Positions 56,040-64,000 of a stretch of DNA of 64,000 nt are shown here, piece by piece. Position 1 is the first letter of the stretch; every line of letters starts with the position of its first letter. This DNA is from Sepiola atlantica (taxonomy: Eukaryota; Mollusca; Cephalopoda; Sepiida; Sepiolidae): NCBI GenBank assembly GCA_963556195.1, contig OY744535.1:92253853-92317852 (forward strand), given 5' to 3'. The notes beneath the pieces are model-generated. The model had not been told where the DNA came from and made no database searches. It saw only the letters and a list, made by a program, of their open reading frames with translations. The position numbers and the translations under genes are program-made.

Positions 56040-56104
56040 AAGAAGTGAGGCTACGAACATTTTTAAAATTGTTGATTCTTTTATAATTTTATAATTTTAT
56101 AATT

Positions 56105-56150
56105 TTATTACGCGTTTCGAGCATCTTGGCTCTCTTCAGATATTCTTTAC
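56105..56150 (-). ncRNA. Hammerhead-like motif (minus)
   Basis: On the minus strand: CTGAAGA (56139-56133), stem II GAGC...GCTC, GAAA, then self-complementary ACGCGT (56115-56110) and A as the cleavage nucleotide. Stem I is weak (TAT/ATA only). Probably a decayed relative. Confidence 0.45.
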
Positions 56151-56235
56151 ATTTGTAAAAATAGGTTTGTTTTTAACAGTTCTGCTAATATTCTTTTATT
56201 CACCTTTTCTGTTACACATATAACACATTATTGCA

Positions 56236-56620
56236 CACACCTGCTTCATCTAAGATATTGAGCACTGAATCCAGAGCAATGCAGAGTACTTTATTCTCGT
56301 ATACGATATTAAAACAAAACACAGTGAAAATATTTCTTATGGACAACGCCGTGTTTAAAAACACTTGCTCTATATAGGATTGCCTTATCTATAATATTGA
56401 TGACTCCTGGGTAACACCAAGTAAATACACATGCTCTATCTAAGATATTGAGCACTTGTGATAAACTTATACTTCTTACAAAATATAATATTGTATTGTT
56501 ACTATTATGGTTCCCGCACAACACAGAGTTTACAAAAGACAGATCAGTTTTTCTCCCGGACAACGCTACGTTTAAACATGCCTGCTTAATTTAGGACGTT
56601 GGGCATTTTGGATTATTTTA
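56236..56620 (+). repeat. Degenerate tandem repeat related to the 80-bp array
   Basis: CTGCTTCATCTAAGATATTG with AGCACT (56241), TGCTCTATCTAAGATATTGA with GCACTT (56430) and CTGCTTAATTTAGGACGTTG (56583) are diverged units. The 56430 unit continues CTTATACTTCTTAC and TAATATTGTATTGTT, aligning along most of the 80-bp monomer of 44191-46970. GGACAACGC(C/T)(G/A)(T/C)GTTTAAA occurs twice (56341, 56558). Confidence 0.6.
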
Positions 56621-57016
56621 TACCACCTACTTACATTTATTTCTCTCATTTGAGCGCTACTGAAATCACTAAAATAAAATTTAAGATGACACCAGAGCAC
56701 TTCTAAATTCACACTTTCCGAATGTTTTGTCACCCCTTCCTAGTCCGAAGTGAAGCTTAAGAAACGTCAAATGGCTAGGCATTTCCGGAAGAAATACATT
56801 GAAATTACAAATAAAAAAAATTGACCCACTTCCGACAAAAACTTCTCGATAACTCACTATAGGGATGTACGTAGATATTCGGAAACACTTCCATTATCTT
56901 TTCTTGTTAATTTTACTAAGAATACACTTTTAGATTTTATGTAGATTTTTAATCTTTCGTCTATAGGGCACAAGCAAACACGCACATACATACATACATA
57001 CATACATTGCGTTTTA
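56621..57016 (+). repeat. Dispersed repeat region (relatives at 57815-57945 and 2240-2410)
   Basis: CCCTTCC-TAGTCCGAAG, CATTTCCGGAAG and CGACAAAAACT(T/G)CTCGATA at 56745-56860 recur at 57817-57920. The following part (56880-57016) resembles 2260-2410 and ends in (ACAT)n(TA)n. Confidence 0.6.
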
Positions 57017-57038
57017 TATATATATATATAGAGAGAGA

Positions 57039-57407
57039 GGGTGATTCTTAAGTCACTTAGCTTTTTTTTGAAATTCTAAAGTTACAAAATACGGTAATAC
57101 AAAACAGAAAGTGTATTCAACAAATTCATTTATGGGAGTTTAAAATTACACCAAATTTTCAAAATTTCCACCTTCGGTCTGCATGCATAGCTCCATTCTT
57201 TTTTGCAAGGAATTTACGACTCTTTGTAGCATATTTGATTCATTATAAAATAAATATATATAGAAACAAATATATAAACGAACAAATTTAAAATAACAAA
57301 TAGCAGTAATTAGAGAGTAAGATAACAATCATCAAAAAGTCATAGTATGTTTGTGCTTCATATGGTAATCATTTTAAATAGCTAAGTGAAGTGACTTATG
57401 AATCACC

Positions 57408-57409
<2 letters not shown>
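57039..57409 (-). mobile_element. Mariner-type MITE, copy 2
   Basis: TIRs GGGTGATTCTTAAGTCACTT and AAGTGACTTATGAATCACCC. It is colinear with 27380-27751. It is flanked by TA/GA repeats on the left and (TA)n on the right. Confidence 0.85.
57146..57240 (-). pseudogene. Transposase C-terminal remnant in MITE copy 2
   Basis: The minus-strand frame ends MLQRVVNSLQKRMELCMQTE then GGNFENLV and a stop, the same Tc1/mariner-type C-terminus as in copy 1 with three residue changes in this tail. Confidence 0.7.
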
Positions 57410-57410
<1 letters not shown>

Positions 57411-57452
<42 letters not shown>

Positions 57453-57501
57453 GCTAGCTAGCTAGAGGGGGGGGGGGAGAGAGAGAGAGAGAGAGAGAGA
57501 T

Positions 57502-57538
<37 letters not shown>

Positions 57539-57545
57539 GATACGG
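57411..57545. repeat. (TA)n, (GCTA)n, (GA)n and (CAGA)n microsatellites
   Basis: Complex microsatellite; the Ser/Leu-rich minus-strand frame over 57458-57658 is its translation. Confidence 0.94.
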
Positions 57546-57814
57546 AGGGTTTCAGAAAAATCCAACAGTTGACAAAAACTTAACGAAATACCAGTTGGTG
57601 CGGAGGAGCGTGCTGAAGCCCTGTATGGACGAGATCGCCGCCAGACGCCCATACGCACATACGTCTTTCAGCAGGCCACGACTACCCAAGCGTGGATTCT
57701 CAACAATTTTCCTCACAACTGATCGCCAAACTCGTTACTTCCCTTCTCACTAAATTGCAATCACCATGACTATTTATTCTTAGGCGTAATCGAGGACAAG
57801 ACTAACAAGCACGC
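57546..57814 (+). pseudogene. Mariner-superfamily transposase fragment 1
   Basis: The plus strand encodes YVFQQATTTQAWILNNF (from 57660), matching the YVFQQD-x-A-P-A-H...TQxWL block of mariner transposases but with the D-x-A-P-A-H residues deleted, so the second catalytic Asp is gone. Further on, N-x-N-x-x-DY...LGVIEDKTNKHA (57750-57808) matches the NP-x-DY-x-x-WG...E-x-x-xNK block; Asn replaces Asp at the third catalytic position. The fragment is cut at 57811 by another dispersed repeat. Confidence 0.7.
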
Positions 57815-57945
57815 CACCCTTCCCTAGTCCGAAGAGAATCGTTTAATGCCGAATCATTTCCGGAAGGTATATATTGACGTTACAAATTTAAAAAAAAGCT
57901 ACCCCTATCCGACAAAAACTGCTCGATAGTCTACTGAGGGTGATT
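57815..57945 (+). repeat. Dispersed repeat (relative of 56735-56865)
   Basis: CCCTTCCCTAGTCCGAAG, ATCATTTCCGGAAG and CGACAAAAACTGCTCGATAG match 56745-56860. It separates the two mariner fragments. Confidence 0.7.
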
Positions 57946-58346
57946 TAGAAAAAATCTAACACTTGACAAAATCTTAATAAAATACCAGTTGGTGCGGAGG
58001 AGCGGGCTGAAGCCCTGTACGGACGAAATCGTTGCCAGACGCCCCTATGTCTTCGAGCAGGCGACGACCCAAGCGTGGATTCTCAACAATTTTTCTCAGC
58101 ACTGATCGCCTAACTTGTTGTTGCTCTTCTCACCTAATTGCAATCACCGTGACTATTTATTCTAGGGCGTAATCGAGGACAAGACTAACAAGCACGCCTA
58201 CAAGACGGTAATCTCTCTGAAGGCTTCCATCATGGAGTTGTTCGCCGCTATAGATAAGGACATGGTCGCCAAAGCGTGTAACTTATTTCGCGCCCGCCTC
58301 GAGATGGTCGTCTCCGCCGGTTGCGGTTACATTGAAAAATAATGAA
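57946..58346 (+). pseudogene. Mariner-superfamily transposase fragment 2, with natural C-terminus
   Basis: It repeats fragment 1 (YVFEQATTQAW, same D-x-A-P-A-H deletion; Asn at the third catalytic position) and continues from 58169 as an open frame of 57 residues. That frame starts VIEDKTNKHAYKTVISLKAS and ends CNLFRARLEMVVSAGCGYIE K with a stop at 58340-58342. The R-x-R-(I/L)E-x-V...GG-x-(I/F)E ending is standard for the superfamily. AATAAA lies 25 bp after the stop. Both fragments derive from one already defective element. Confidence 0.75.
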
Positions 58347-58833
58347 GTTTGTAACTTGAACTGTTGCTGAATAAACTGTCAGATCTCTGTATATAGGACT
58401 TTTGTTTTATTGCCTATTTCGTTTTCTTTTTGTAAAGTGTCGGATTTTGCAACAACGAGCTAATAATTATTCAGAAAATATTCCAGATTTAATCCCAAGA
58501 CAATTGTTTCTGTCCATTCTGAAAATATATGTTTTCTGATATACAAAATATCAAGCACACTTACGAAAGGGCTGCATCCCTGTACATATTGCCGCCAATA
58601 GACCGAAGCGAAATGTTGATGCAATCGTATTAGTTTAACTTATATATTCTACTTTTTTCCTTATTCGTTTTTCACTCGGACCAAAAGAATTCATAGTTAA
58701 ACCGTATTCTTTCGTGGTAAACATTTAAAATAATAAGAAGAAACTCGAATCTCTTTAACTTTTTCATTTCAAATGTTCGTACTTGATCAATCAAAACAAT
58801 ACATATAACATGTATATATAAAGGAATAATCAA
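58347..58833. other. Unassigned DNA
   Basis: Nothing recognised. Confidence 0.45.
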
Positions 58834-59382
58834 CTAACCCTAACCCTAACCCTAACCCTAACTCTAACCCTAACCCTAACCCTAACCCTAACTCTAACCC
58901 TAACCCTAACCCTAACCCTAACCTAACCTAACCCTTATCCTAACCCTAACCTAACCTAACCTAACCTAACCCTTACCCTAACCCTAACTCTAACCCTAAC
59001 CCTAACCCTAACCCTAACTCTAACCCTAACCCTAACCCTAACCCTAACCCTAACCCTAACCCTAACCTAACCTAACCCTTACCCTAACCCTAACCCTAAC
59101 CTAACCTAACCTAACCTAACCTAACCCTTACCCTAACCCTAACCCTAACCTAACCTAACCTAACCTAACCCTTACCCTAACCCTAACCTAACCTAACCCT
59201 TACCCTAACCCTAACCCTAACCCTAACCCTAACCCTAACCCTAACTCTAACCCTAACCCTTACCCTAACCCTAACCTAACCTAACCCTAACCCTAACCCT
59301 AACCCTAACCCTAACCCTAACCCTAACTCTAACCCTAACTCTAACTCTAACCCTAACCCTAACTCTAACCCTAACCCTAACC
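58834..59382 (-). repeat. Interstitial telomeric repeat, CCCTAA orientation
   Basis: About 550 bp of CCCTAA with CCTAA pentamers, CTCTAA and CCCTTA variants. Orientation is opposite to the tracts at 40.6-42.6 kb. Confidence 0.93.
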
Positions 59383-59439
59383 CAACAACGGCCGATATTT
59401 ATCTAATTTTCTCAGGGATTTAATTGCTTCCCAACCGAG

Positions 59440-59640
59440 AGCAATATGGGGCACAAGGCCGGAAAGTTGGGGAGAGTCAAGCCAGCGCCTTTAAAGAAGG
59501 AGCACTCTGCCCTAGCAAATATAACCTGGGCAGCCCCGTCGGCATTCCCCGGTCAGGGCGCCTCAGGCAGTAAGCAATAAACTTCCAAAGAGGGGAGACA
59601 AGGCCTGGGAGGGTGTACTTACTAGGACAACCCAGAACAG
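59440..59640 (-). mobile_element. U2-headed SINE-like element, copy G (body only, diverged)
   Basis: GGGCAGCCCCGTCGGCATTC, GGCGCCTCAGGCAGTAAGCA, CAAAGAGGGGAGNCAAGGCC and GGAGCACTCTGCCCT match the body of copies D-F on the minus strand. The U2-like head, the CTTACTCC half of the hairpin and the far 3' end are missing. It sits 60 bp from the telomeric tract. Confidence 0.75.
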
Positions 59641-59885
59641 TATACCTCAGCCCGGCAGATAAAAAGCCACCGAAATGGACCAGTACCTGCCGGACTGATT
59701 GTCGAGAACGAATCCTCGACTGGTATTAACCCAGCCCGACGTCCTTAATCAACCGAAGTTAATTAAAGCCTGAACAGGATGGGGCGAGGTCGAATTATCT
59801 AATTTTCTCATTTTGGTTCTTCTTGTTCTTCATTCTTTTATAAGGTAGACCTTATCGCAGTGTTTCGAGTGTTCATTAATCTCGT
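59641..59885. other. Unassigned DNA
   Basis: Moderately GC-rich; nothing recognised. Confidence 0.4.
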
Positions 59886-59960
59886 ATAAATCACTACCGG
59901 TCATGGTATAAATCACTTCCGGTCATGGTATAAATCACTTCCGGTCATGGTATAAACCTC
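59886..59960 (+). repeat. 25-bp tandem repeat, three units
   Basis: GGTCATGGTATAAATCACTT (CCGGTCATGG at 59898, 59922 and 59941) repeats with slight length change. Confidence 0.85.
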
Positions 59961-59999
59961 TGATACTTTAATATTTTTTTAATTTATTTTTATTTTCGC

Positions 60000-60270
60000 T
60001 TTAGTTTGAAACCTCTATATGTCGGTACTGTCGGGGAAACAGGGAGCAGGGAGGGAGTTCCAGAGGCCAGCAGCACGAGGAAAGAAGCTATTGGAGTAGA
60101 AGGCTCTCCGGCATCTGGGGACCTCCACAGTGAATGGATGGGATTTGCCTTATTGTCGGGTTGGTCTAGTGAATTCAGGTCGAGCGGTCACGAGAGCAGC
60201 CAGAAGTCAAGATCACATGATTCTAATGTTTCACGAAGAAATCAGAGCCTTGCTAAAAAAAAAAACTGAT
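60000..60270 (+). other. GC-richer segment with an open frame, unrecognised
   Basis: The plus-strand frame from 60006 codes 87 residues including ASSTRKEAIGVEGSPASGDL. The composition is more coding-like than its surroundings, but I recognise no domain and see no splice structure. It may be part of a mobile-element polyprotein. Confidence 0.25.
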
Positions 60271-60629
60271 TTTACATCCGTTTCATGGCTCTTCAAAAAT
60301 CTTTTATCTGCCAATACAGGAAACACCGGAAGTATAGACATTTTCAATTTCCTGTCTGTTGCCTGTCATTTCTTTTATAAACATTTCACATTTTTCCTAT
60401 TTTTTTTTACACGGGGTAATGATAATTGTTCGATTGTTGAATAATTGTTTTTCTGTTGAGTCAAATAATGATGTGAACTTGGGATTTAGAATAAAATGCC
60501 TTTTCTAATTTCCCGACCAGCTTATTTACGGGAGTGTCTGATCAGAAAAAAAGTAGAAAACGGTGTGAGGCAGAATATATTTGTTATTCGAATCATGTCC
60601 GAAATGGGGTCTAATGGTTTTGTTTATTT

Positions 60630-60960
60630 TTACAAACGAAACAAAGATGGAAGATAAAGAATATTACTCTAATACCAATAATTTTAGGATCTCTAAGAGC
60701 AAATCCGAAAAACATGTAAAAAAAACAACGACTAGTAGAAATATAAATAAAACAACGCACGGCATTAATGGAAACAGCTGAAATATCAAAGAAAAACCCT
60801 CGAGTGCAGAAACCAACTAACTTAACCAGATAACATTGACCAATCACAGTTGAGTTGAAATAGAACTAAAAAAAAATTTCACAAATCCAAGGGAATTGAA
60901 ACTGCCAAAGTAAATATGTAATAGAAACTCCATAATATGCCCCCCCCCTCCCAAAAAAAA
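60630..60960 (+). mobile_element. LINE 3' end, diverged plus-strand copy
   Basis: ATACCAATAATTTTAGGATC (60674-60693) codes for IPIILGS, the decayed form of IPIIVGALGT in this LINE family, and is followed by ANPKNM. The 3' order CTCGAGTGCAGAAACCAACT...GGGAATTGAAACTGCC matches 61117-61225 and 63259-63360. Confidence 0.6.
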
Positions 60961-60974
60961 GGTGGTACTAAATT

Positions 60975-61550
60975 CGGTTGCAGAGAGCTAAACGAAATGT
61001 GTAACAAACCTCAGTGATACCAATAATTGCAGGAGCACTGGAAACAATTCCGAAAAAAAAAACTGAAACAAAAACTAGTAGAAATCGAAATGAAAGGAAG
61101 GACTTGCACATAGGAAAATCCTTGAGTGCGGAAACACACCGACATAACCAGGAAAATGCGGATAGAAATAGAAACAAAACAGAGAAAGTATGTAACACGA
61201 TCCCAAGGGAACTGAACATACCCAAAAAAAATCCAATAATTTGCTTACCTCCAGAAAACGTGGTGGAACAAGCATCAACAGGTACCACAGAAAATGGTCG
61301 TAAAGTAACAAGGAGGATGGAAACAACGTAGAGGAAGATCACCATCCAGACCTCCACTGGATGGACGTTTATTGTACTGAATTCTAAAGAAAGTCAACGA
61401 TCTAAATGATAAACGGTTGCTGTGAGAACGCCAAGCTATTGGAAATGATTATCAACAAAATCGGAGAGTACTGGAAAAATGGGGGGACGTGTTGTCACTC
61501 AGACTCAAGGGAACACCACCGGTTATTCCTAGTGAGTAAAACCCACAGGG
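60975..61550 (+). mobile_element. LINE 3' end, plus-strand copy
   Basis: Frame from about 61012: VIPIIAGALETIPKKK, the reverse-transcriptase tail motif. Then the 3' UTR: CCAGACCTCCACTGGATGGA (61348), GTTGTCACTCAGACTCAAGG (61490) and CCTAGTGAGTAAAA (61527). It lacks a long (TAA)n tail. Confidence 0.7.
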
Positions 61551-61859
61551 ATTTAATAACAATAACACTAACTTAGAAAAAAGTAACAAAAAGGGGGCGA
61601 GTCGAGAAATTCACAATCATCCCAGTTCAAGAGGGTGCACCCGGTACAATAAGCAGGAACCCTCACAACTATCTGGAAAAAAATACCCGGTAGACCCTGC
61701 ATGAAAGAGACCCAGAAAAAAAGGTCTTTTCCCACGACACGGGAGGACATTTTCAATAAGATAAGATATAGACTGTTATAACGTACACAAATGTTGGGTT
61801 GAAACCCGATCAACATTATGTATAGTAACATCGTTTTTAATAACAATTAAAAAAAAAAA
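61551..61859. other. Unassigned DNA
   Basis: GTTGGGTTGAAACCCGATCAAC at 61794-61815 is a small imperfect hairpin (split here by its loop). No gene recognised. Confidence 0.4.
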
Positions 61860-61986
61860 ACAAAAGACAAAAAAACAAAAAAACAACAACAATAACAACA
61901 ACAATAACAACAACAACAACAACAATAATAATAATAATAATAATAATAATCATAATAATAATAATAACAAGAACAAGAACAATAAC

Positions 61987-62024
<38 letters not shown>
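61860..62024. repeat. (AAC)n/(AAT)n tract
   Basis: AAC-rich then AAT-rich. It abuts the next LINE fragment. Confidence 0.94.
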
Positions 62025-62026
<2 letters not shown>

Positions 62027-62356
62027 GCGCGGGCCTCGGCTGACACCACATAGATGGCCAAGAAGGATGAGAAGACCGAGGAGGGACAGCACTACCAAAA
62101 CCTCAACTGCAAGTGTGCGGAGAATACTGGGGTCTTGAAGAGGCTTATGGCCACCCAAATCCCAGAGAAGACCAATGGTCGTTGCCAGCGAGAAATCGAT
62201 GGTAAGCGGCTGTTGCGATAACGTAAAGTCATTTGCGGTGGTTATCGAATATACTGGAAATCTGAGGAGACTTGTTGTCACTCAGACTCCAGGAAATACC
62301 AATGGTTGGGCAATCACTGACGCTGATCTGTATGAGAACTCCTAGAGAGTACAAAT
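62025..62356 (+). mobile_element. LINE 3' UTR fragment
   Basis: CTCGGCTGACACCACATAGA, GAGGAGGGACAGCACTACCA, GCGAGAAATCGATGGTAAGC, GACTTGTTGTCACTCAGACT and AACTCCTAGAGAGTACAAAT in order. (AAT)n precedes it and AAT-rich DNA follows. Confidence 0.8.
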
Positions 62357-62694
<338 letters not shown>

Positions 62695-62948
62695 TAACAA
62701 CAACAATGGGTAGGCTTATTGCAACCCATATCCCAGAGAAAACCAATGGTCCTTACCAGCGAGAAATCAATGGTAAGCGGCTGTTGCGATACCGTAAGGT
62801 CATTTGCGGTCGTTATCGAAAAGTGGTGAAGAATACTGGAAATCTGGGGAGACTTTCTGTCACTCAGACTCCATGGAACACCACTGGTTGTTGTCGGTGA
62901 GCAATCACTGACGATGACCTGTGTAATAACTCCTGGTGAGTACTACTA
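62695..62948 (+). mobile_element. LINE 3' UTR fragment
   Basis: Begins at GGGTAGGCTTATTGCAACCC right after (AAT)n(AAC)n. It contains CAGCGAGAAATCAATGGTAA, CTGTTGCGATACCGTAAGGT, ACTCAGACTCCATGGAACAC and ends AACTCCTGGTGAGTACTACT. Confidence 0.8.
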
Positions 62949-63084
62949 CTAATAACTTATCCAAGCTAGAAAGCCGGACGTGATGATAACAAGAAAGAAA
63001 AAACCTGCCAAATAATTGTTTGCCGTCACGGCAGGTCACGGGGTGAGATCATGGAGGCAGAACAAATGAAACAAATAAATGGAC
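62949..63084. other. Unassigned DNA or LINE 5' sequence
   Basis: May belong to the following LINE copy; not recognisable. Confidence 0.3.
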
Positions 63085-63756
63085 CTTTTAGAAAATTAAA
63101 AAAATGAAACATGAAAGAAGGTCACTGTTATACCAATAATTGTAGGAGCACTGGGAACAGTCCCGAAATATCTGGAGAAAAAAAGAAAGAAAAATCGAAA
63201 TTAAAGGAAGATTGAAACTATAGAACAGACGGTCTTGTTGAAATTTGAAGGGAAATCCTCAAGTGCGTAAACCAACGTACATAATCAGATGACGCCGACC
63301 AATTTAAAAGTTGAAATAGGACACATTTATTTGGAAGAATCTAAGGGACTGAACCCGATAGGTTGAATTCATATCAAAAAGCAGACACACACCCACACAC
63401 ATACGCAGACACACATATAGTGGCAGCAGACCCGACTGCTGCCACACAAAATAGCCCTGAAGGGTCATGACGGATCATGGAGGGGAGGGCGGTAGATCAC
63501 GAACAAAACCTGAAAGAGCGCGAAGTGTACTGGACCTATTGGCGAAGCTTATTCACACTCAAATTCCAGAGAAGACTAATCAACGGTAAACGGCTGTTGC
63601 GATAAGGTAACATGATTTGCAGCAATTATCGAAAAAAGTGGAGAGTGCTGATAATCTGAGGTAACTTGTTGTCACTCAGACTTCAGGAAAAACGAGTTGT
63701 TATTGGCAGTAAGACATTATTGTTTATGCCTCGTATAAAAACTCTTAGCGAGTAAA
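63085..63756 (+). mobile_element. LINE 3' end with reverse-transcriptase tail and (TAA)n
   Basis: The frame from about 63111 reads ERRSLLYQ or, one frame over, VTVIPIIVGALGTVPKYLEK, the best-kept copy of this motif in the window; RKIETIEQTVLL follows. The 3' UTR has CTGTTGCGATAAGGTAACAT and AACTTGTTGTCACTCAGACT and ends AACTCTTAGCGAGTAAATAA, running into (AAT)n. Confidence 0.78.
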
Positions 63757-63761
63757 TAATC

Positions 63762-63793
<32 letters not shown>

Positions 63794-63879
63794 CATAATA
63801 ATAATAATAATTATAATAATAATAATAATTATAATAATAATATTAATAATAATAATAATAATGATTATGATAATAATGA
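63757..63879. repeat. (AAT)n LINE tail
   Basis: Imperfect AAT repeat between two same-strand LINE fragments. Confidence 0.95.
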
Positions 63880-64000
63880 TAACACTGAGGAGGGACAGCA
63901 CAAACCAGACCTCCACTGGAAAACTGCGGAGAATGCTGGGACCTTGGGGAGGCTTATTGCCATCCAAATCCCAGAGAAGACCAATGATCCTCACCAGCGA
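63880..64000 (+). mobile_element. LINE 3' UTR fragment, cut by window end
   Basis: Starts GAGGAGGGACAGCACAAACC directly after (AAT)n and continues GGGACCTTGGGGAGGCTTAT and CCAGAGAAGACCAATGATCC to the last base. Confidence 0.8.

Overview
The window looks like intergenic or heterochromatic DNA from a repeat-rich animal genome. The best guess is a lophotrochozoan, most likely a cephalopod mollusc such as an octopus. The reasons are TTAGGG-type telomeric repeats, many (TA)n and (TAA)n microsatellites, tRNA-headed SINEs, LINE and Penelope-like relics and mariner relics. The taxon is an inference; no gene in the window proves it. I see no intact host protein-coding gene. Almost every long open frame is a translated microsatellite or satellite.

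Layout. 1-3.3 kb holds AT-rich DNA, a foldback element and (TA)n tracts. 3.35-20.3 kb is a satellite array of about 44 monomers of about 381 bp, with one inverted monomer at its left edge, (TA)n on both sides and higher-order repeats of six and seven monomers. 20.4-22.5 kb and 29.8-30.0 kb hold 3' ends of one LINE family on the minus strand, each bracketed by (TAA)n. The same family recurs on the plus strand at 38 kb and 60.6-64 kb. 23-29 kb carries a LINE reverse-transcriptase tail, TIR and foldback elements, a mariner-type MITE, a hammerhead-like motif and a 71-bp perfect inverted repeat. One GC-richer patch (26.56-26.96 kb) could be a minus-strand first exon with its promoter.

30.5-37.7 kb, 47.5 kb and 59.5 kb hold seven copies of a SINE-like element whose 5' end is the first ~40 nt of U2 snRNA. 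Two pairs are head-to-tail dimers, and one dimer has a 15-bp target-site duplication. 38.8-40.2 kb is a 155-bp minisatellite with a 310-bp dimer pattern. 40.6-42.6 kb is interstitial telomeric repeat split by a foldback element, and a third telomeric tract lies at 58.8-59.4 kb in the opposite orientation. 42.8-47.3 kb is an old LINE reverse transcriptase broken by a tRNA-derived SINE (14-bp target duplication) and by about 35 copies of an 80-bp minisatellite. 50-58 kb carries a second TIR element, a Penelope-like GIY-YIG endonuclease relic, an 81-bp minisatellite, a convincing type-I hammerhead ribozyme motif (55.9 kb), a second mariner MITE and two mariner transposase fragments with a shared deletion.

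The pieces form a layered record of retrotransposition (LINEs, U2- and tRNA-headed SINEs, Penelope-like elements with ribozymes), TA-targeted DNA transposition into or beside (TA)n tracts, and later tandem amplification. Coordinates of repeat edges are by eye and usually good to within 5-20 bases.
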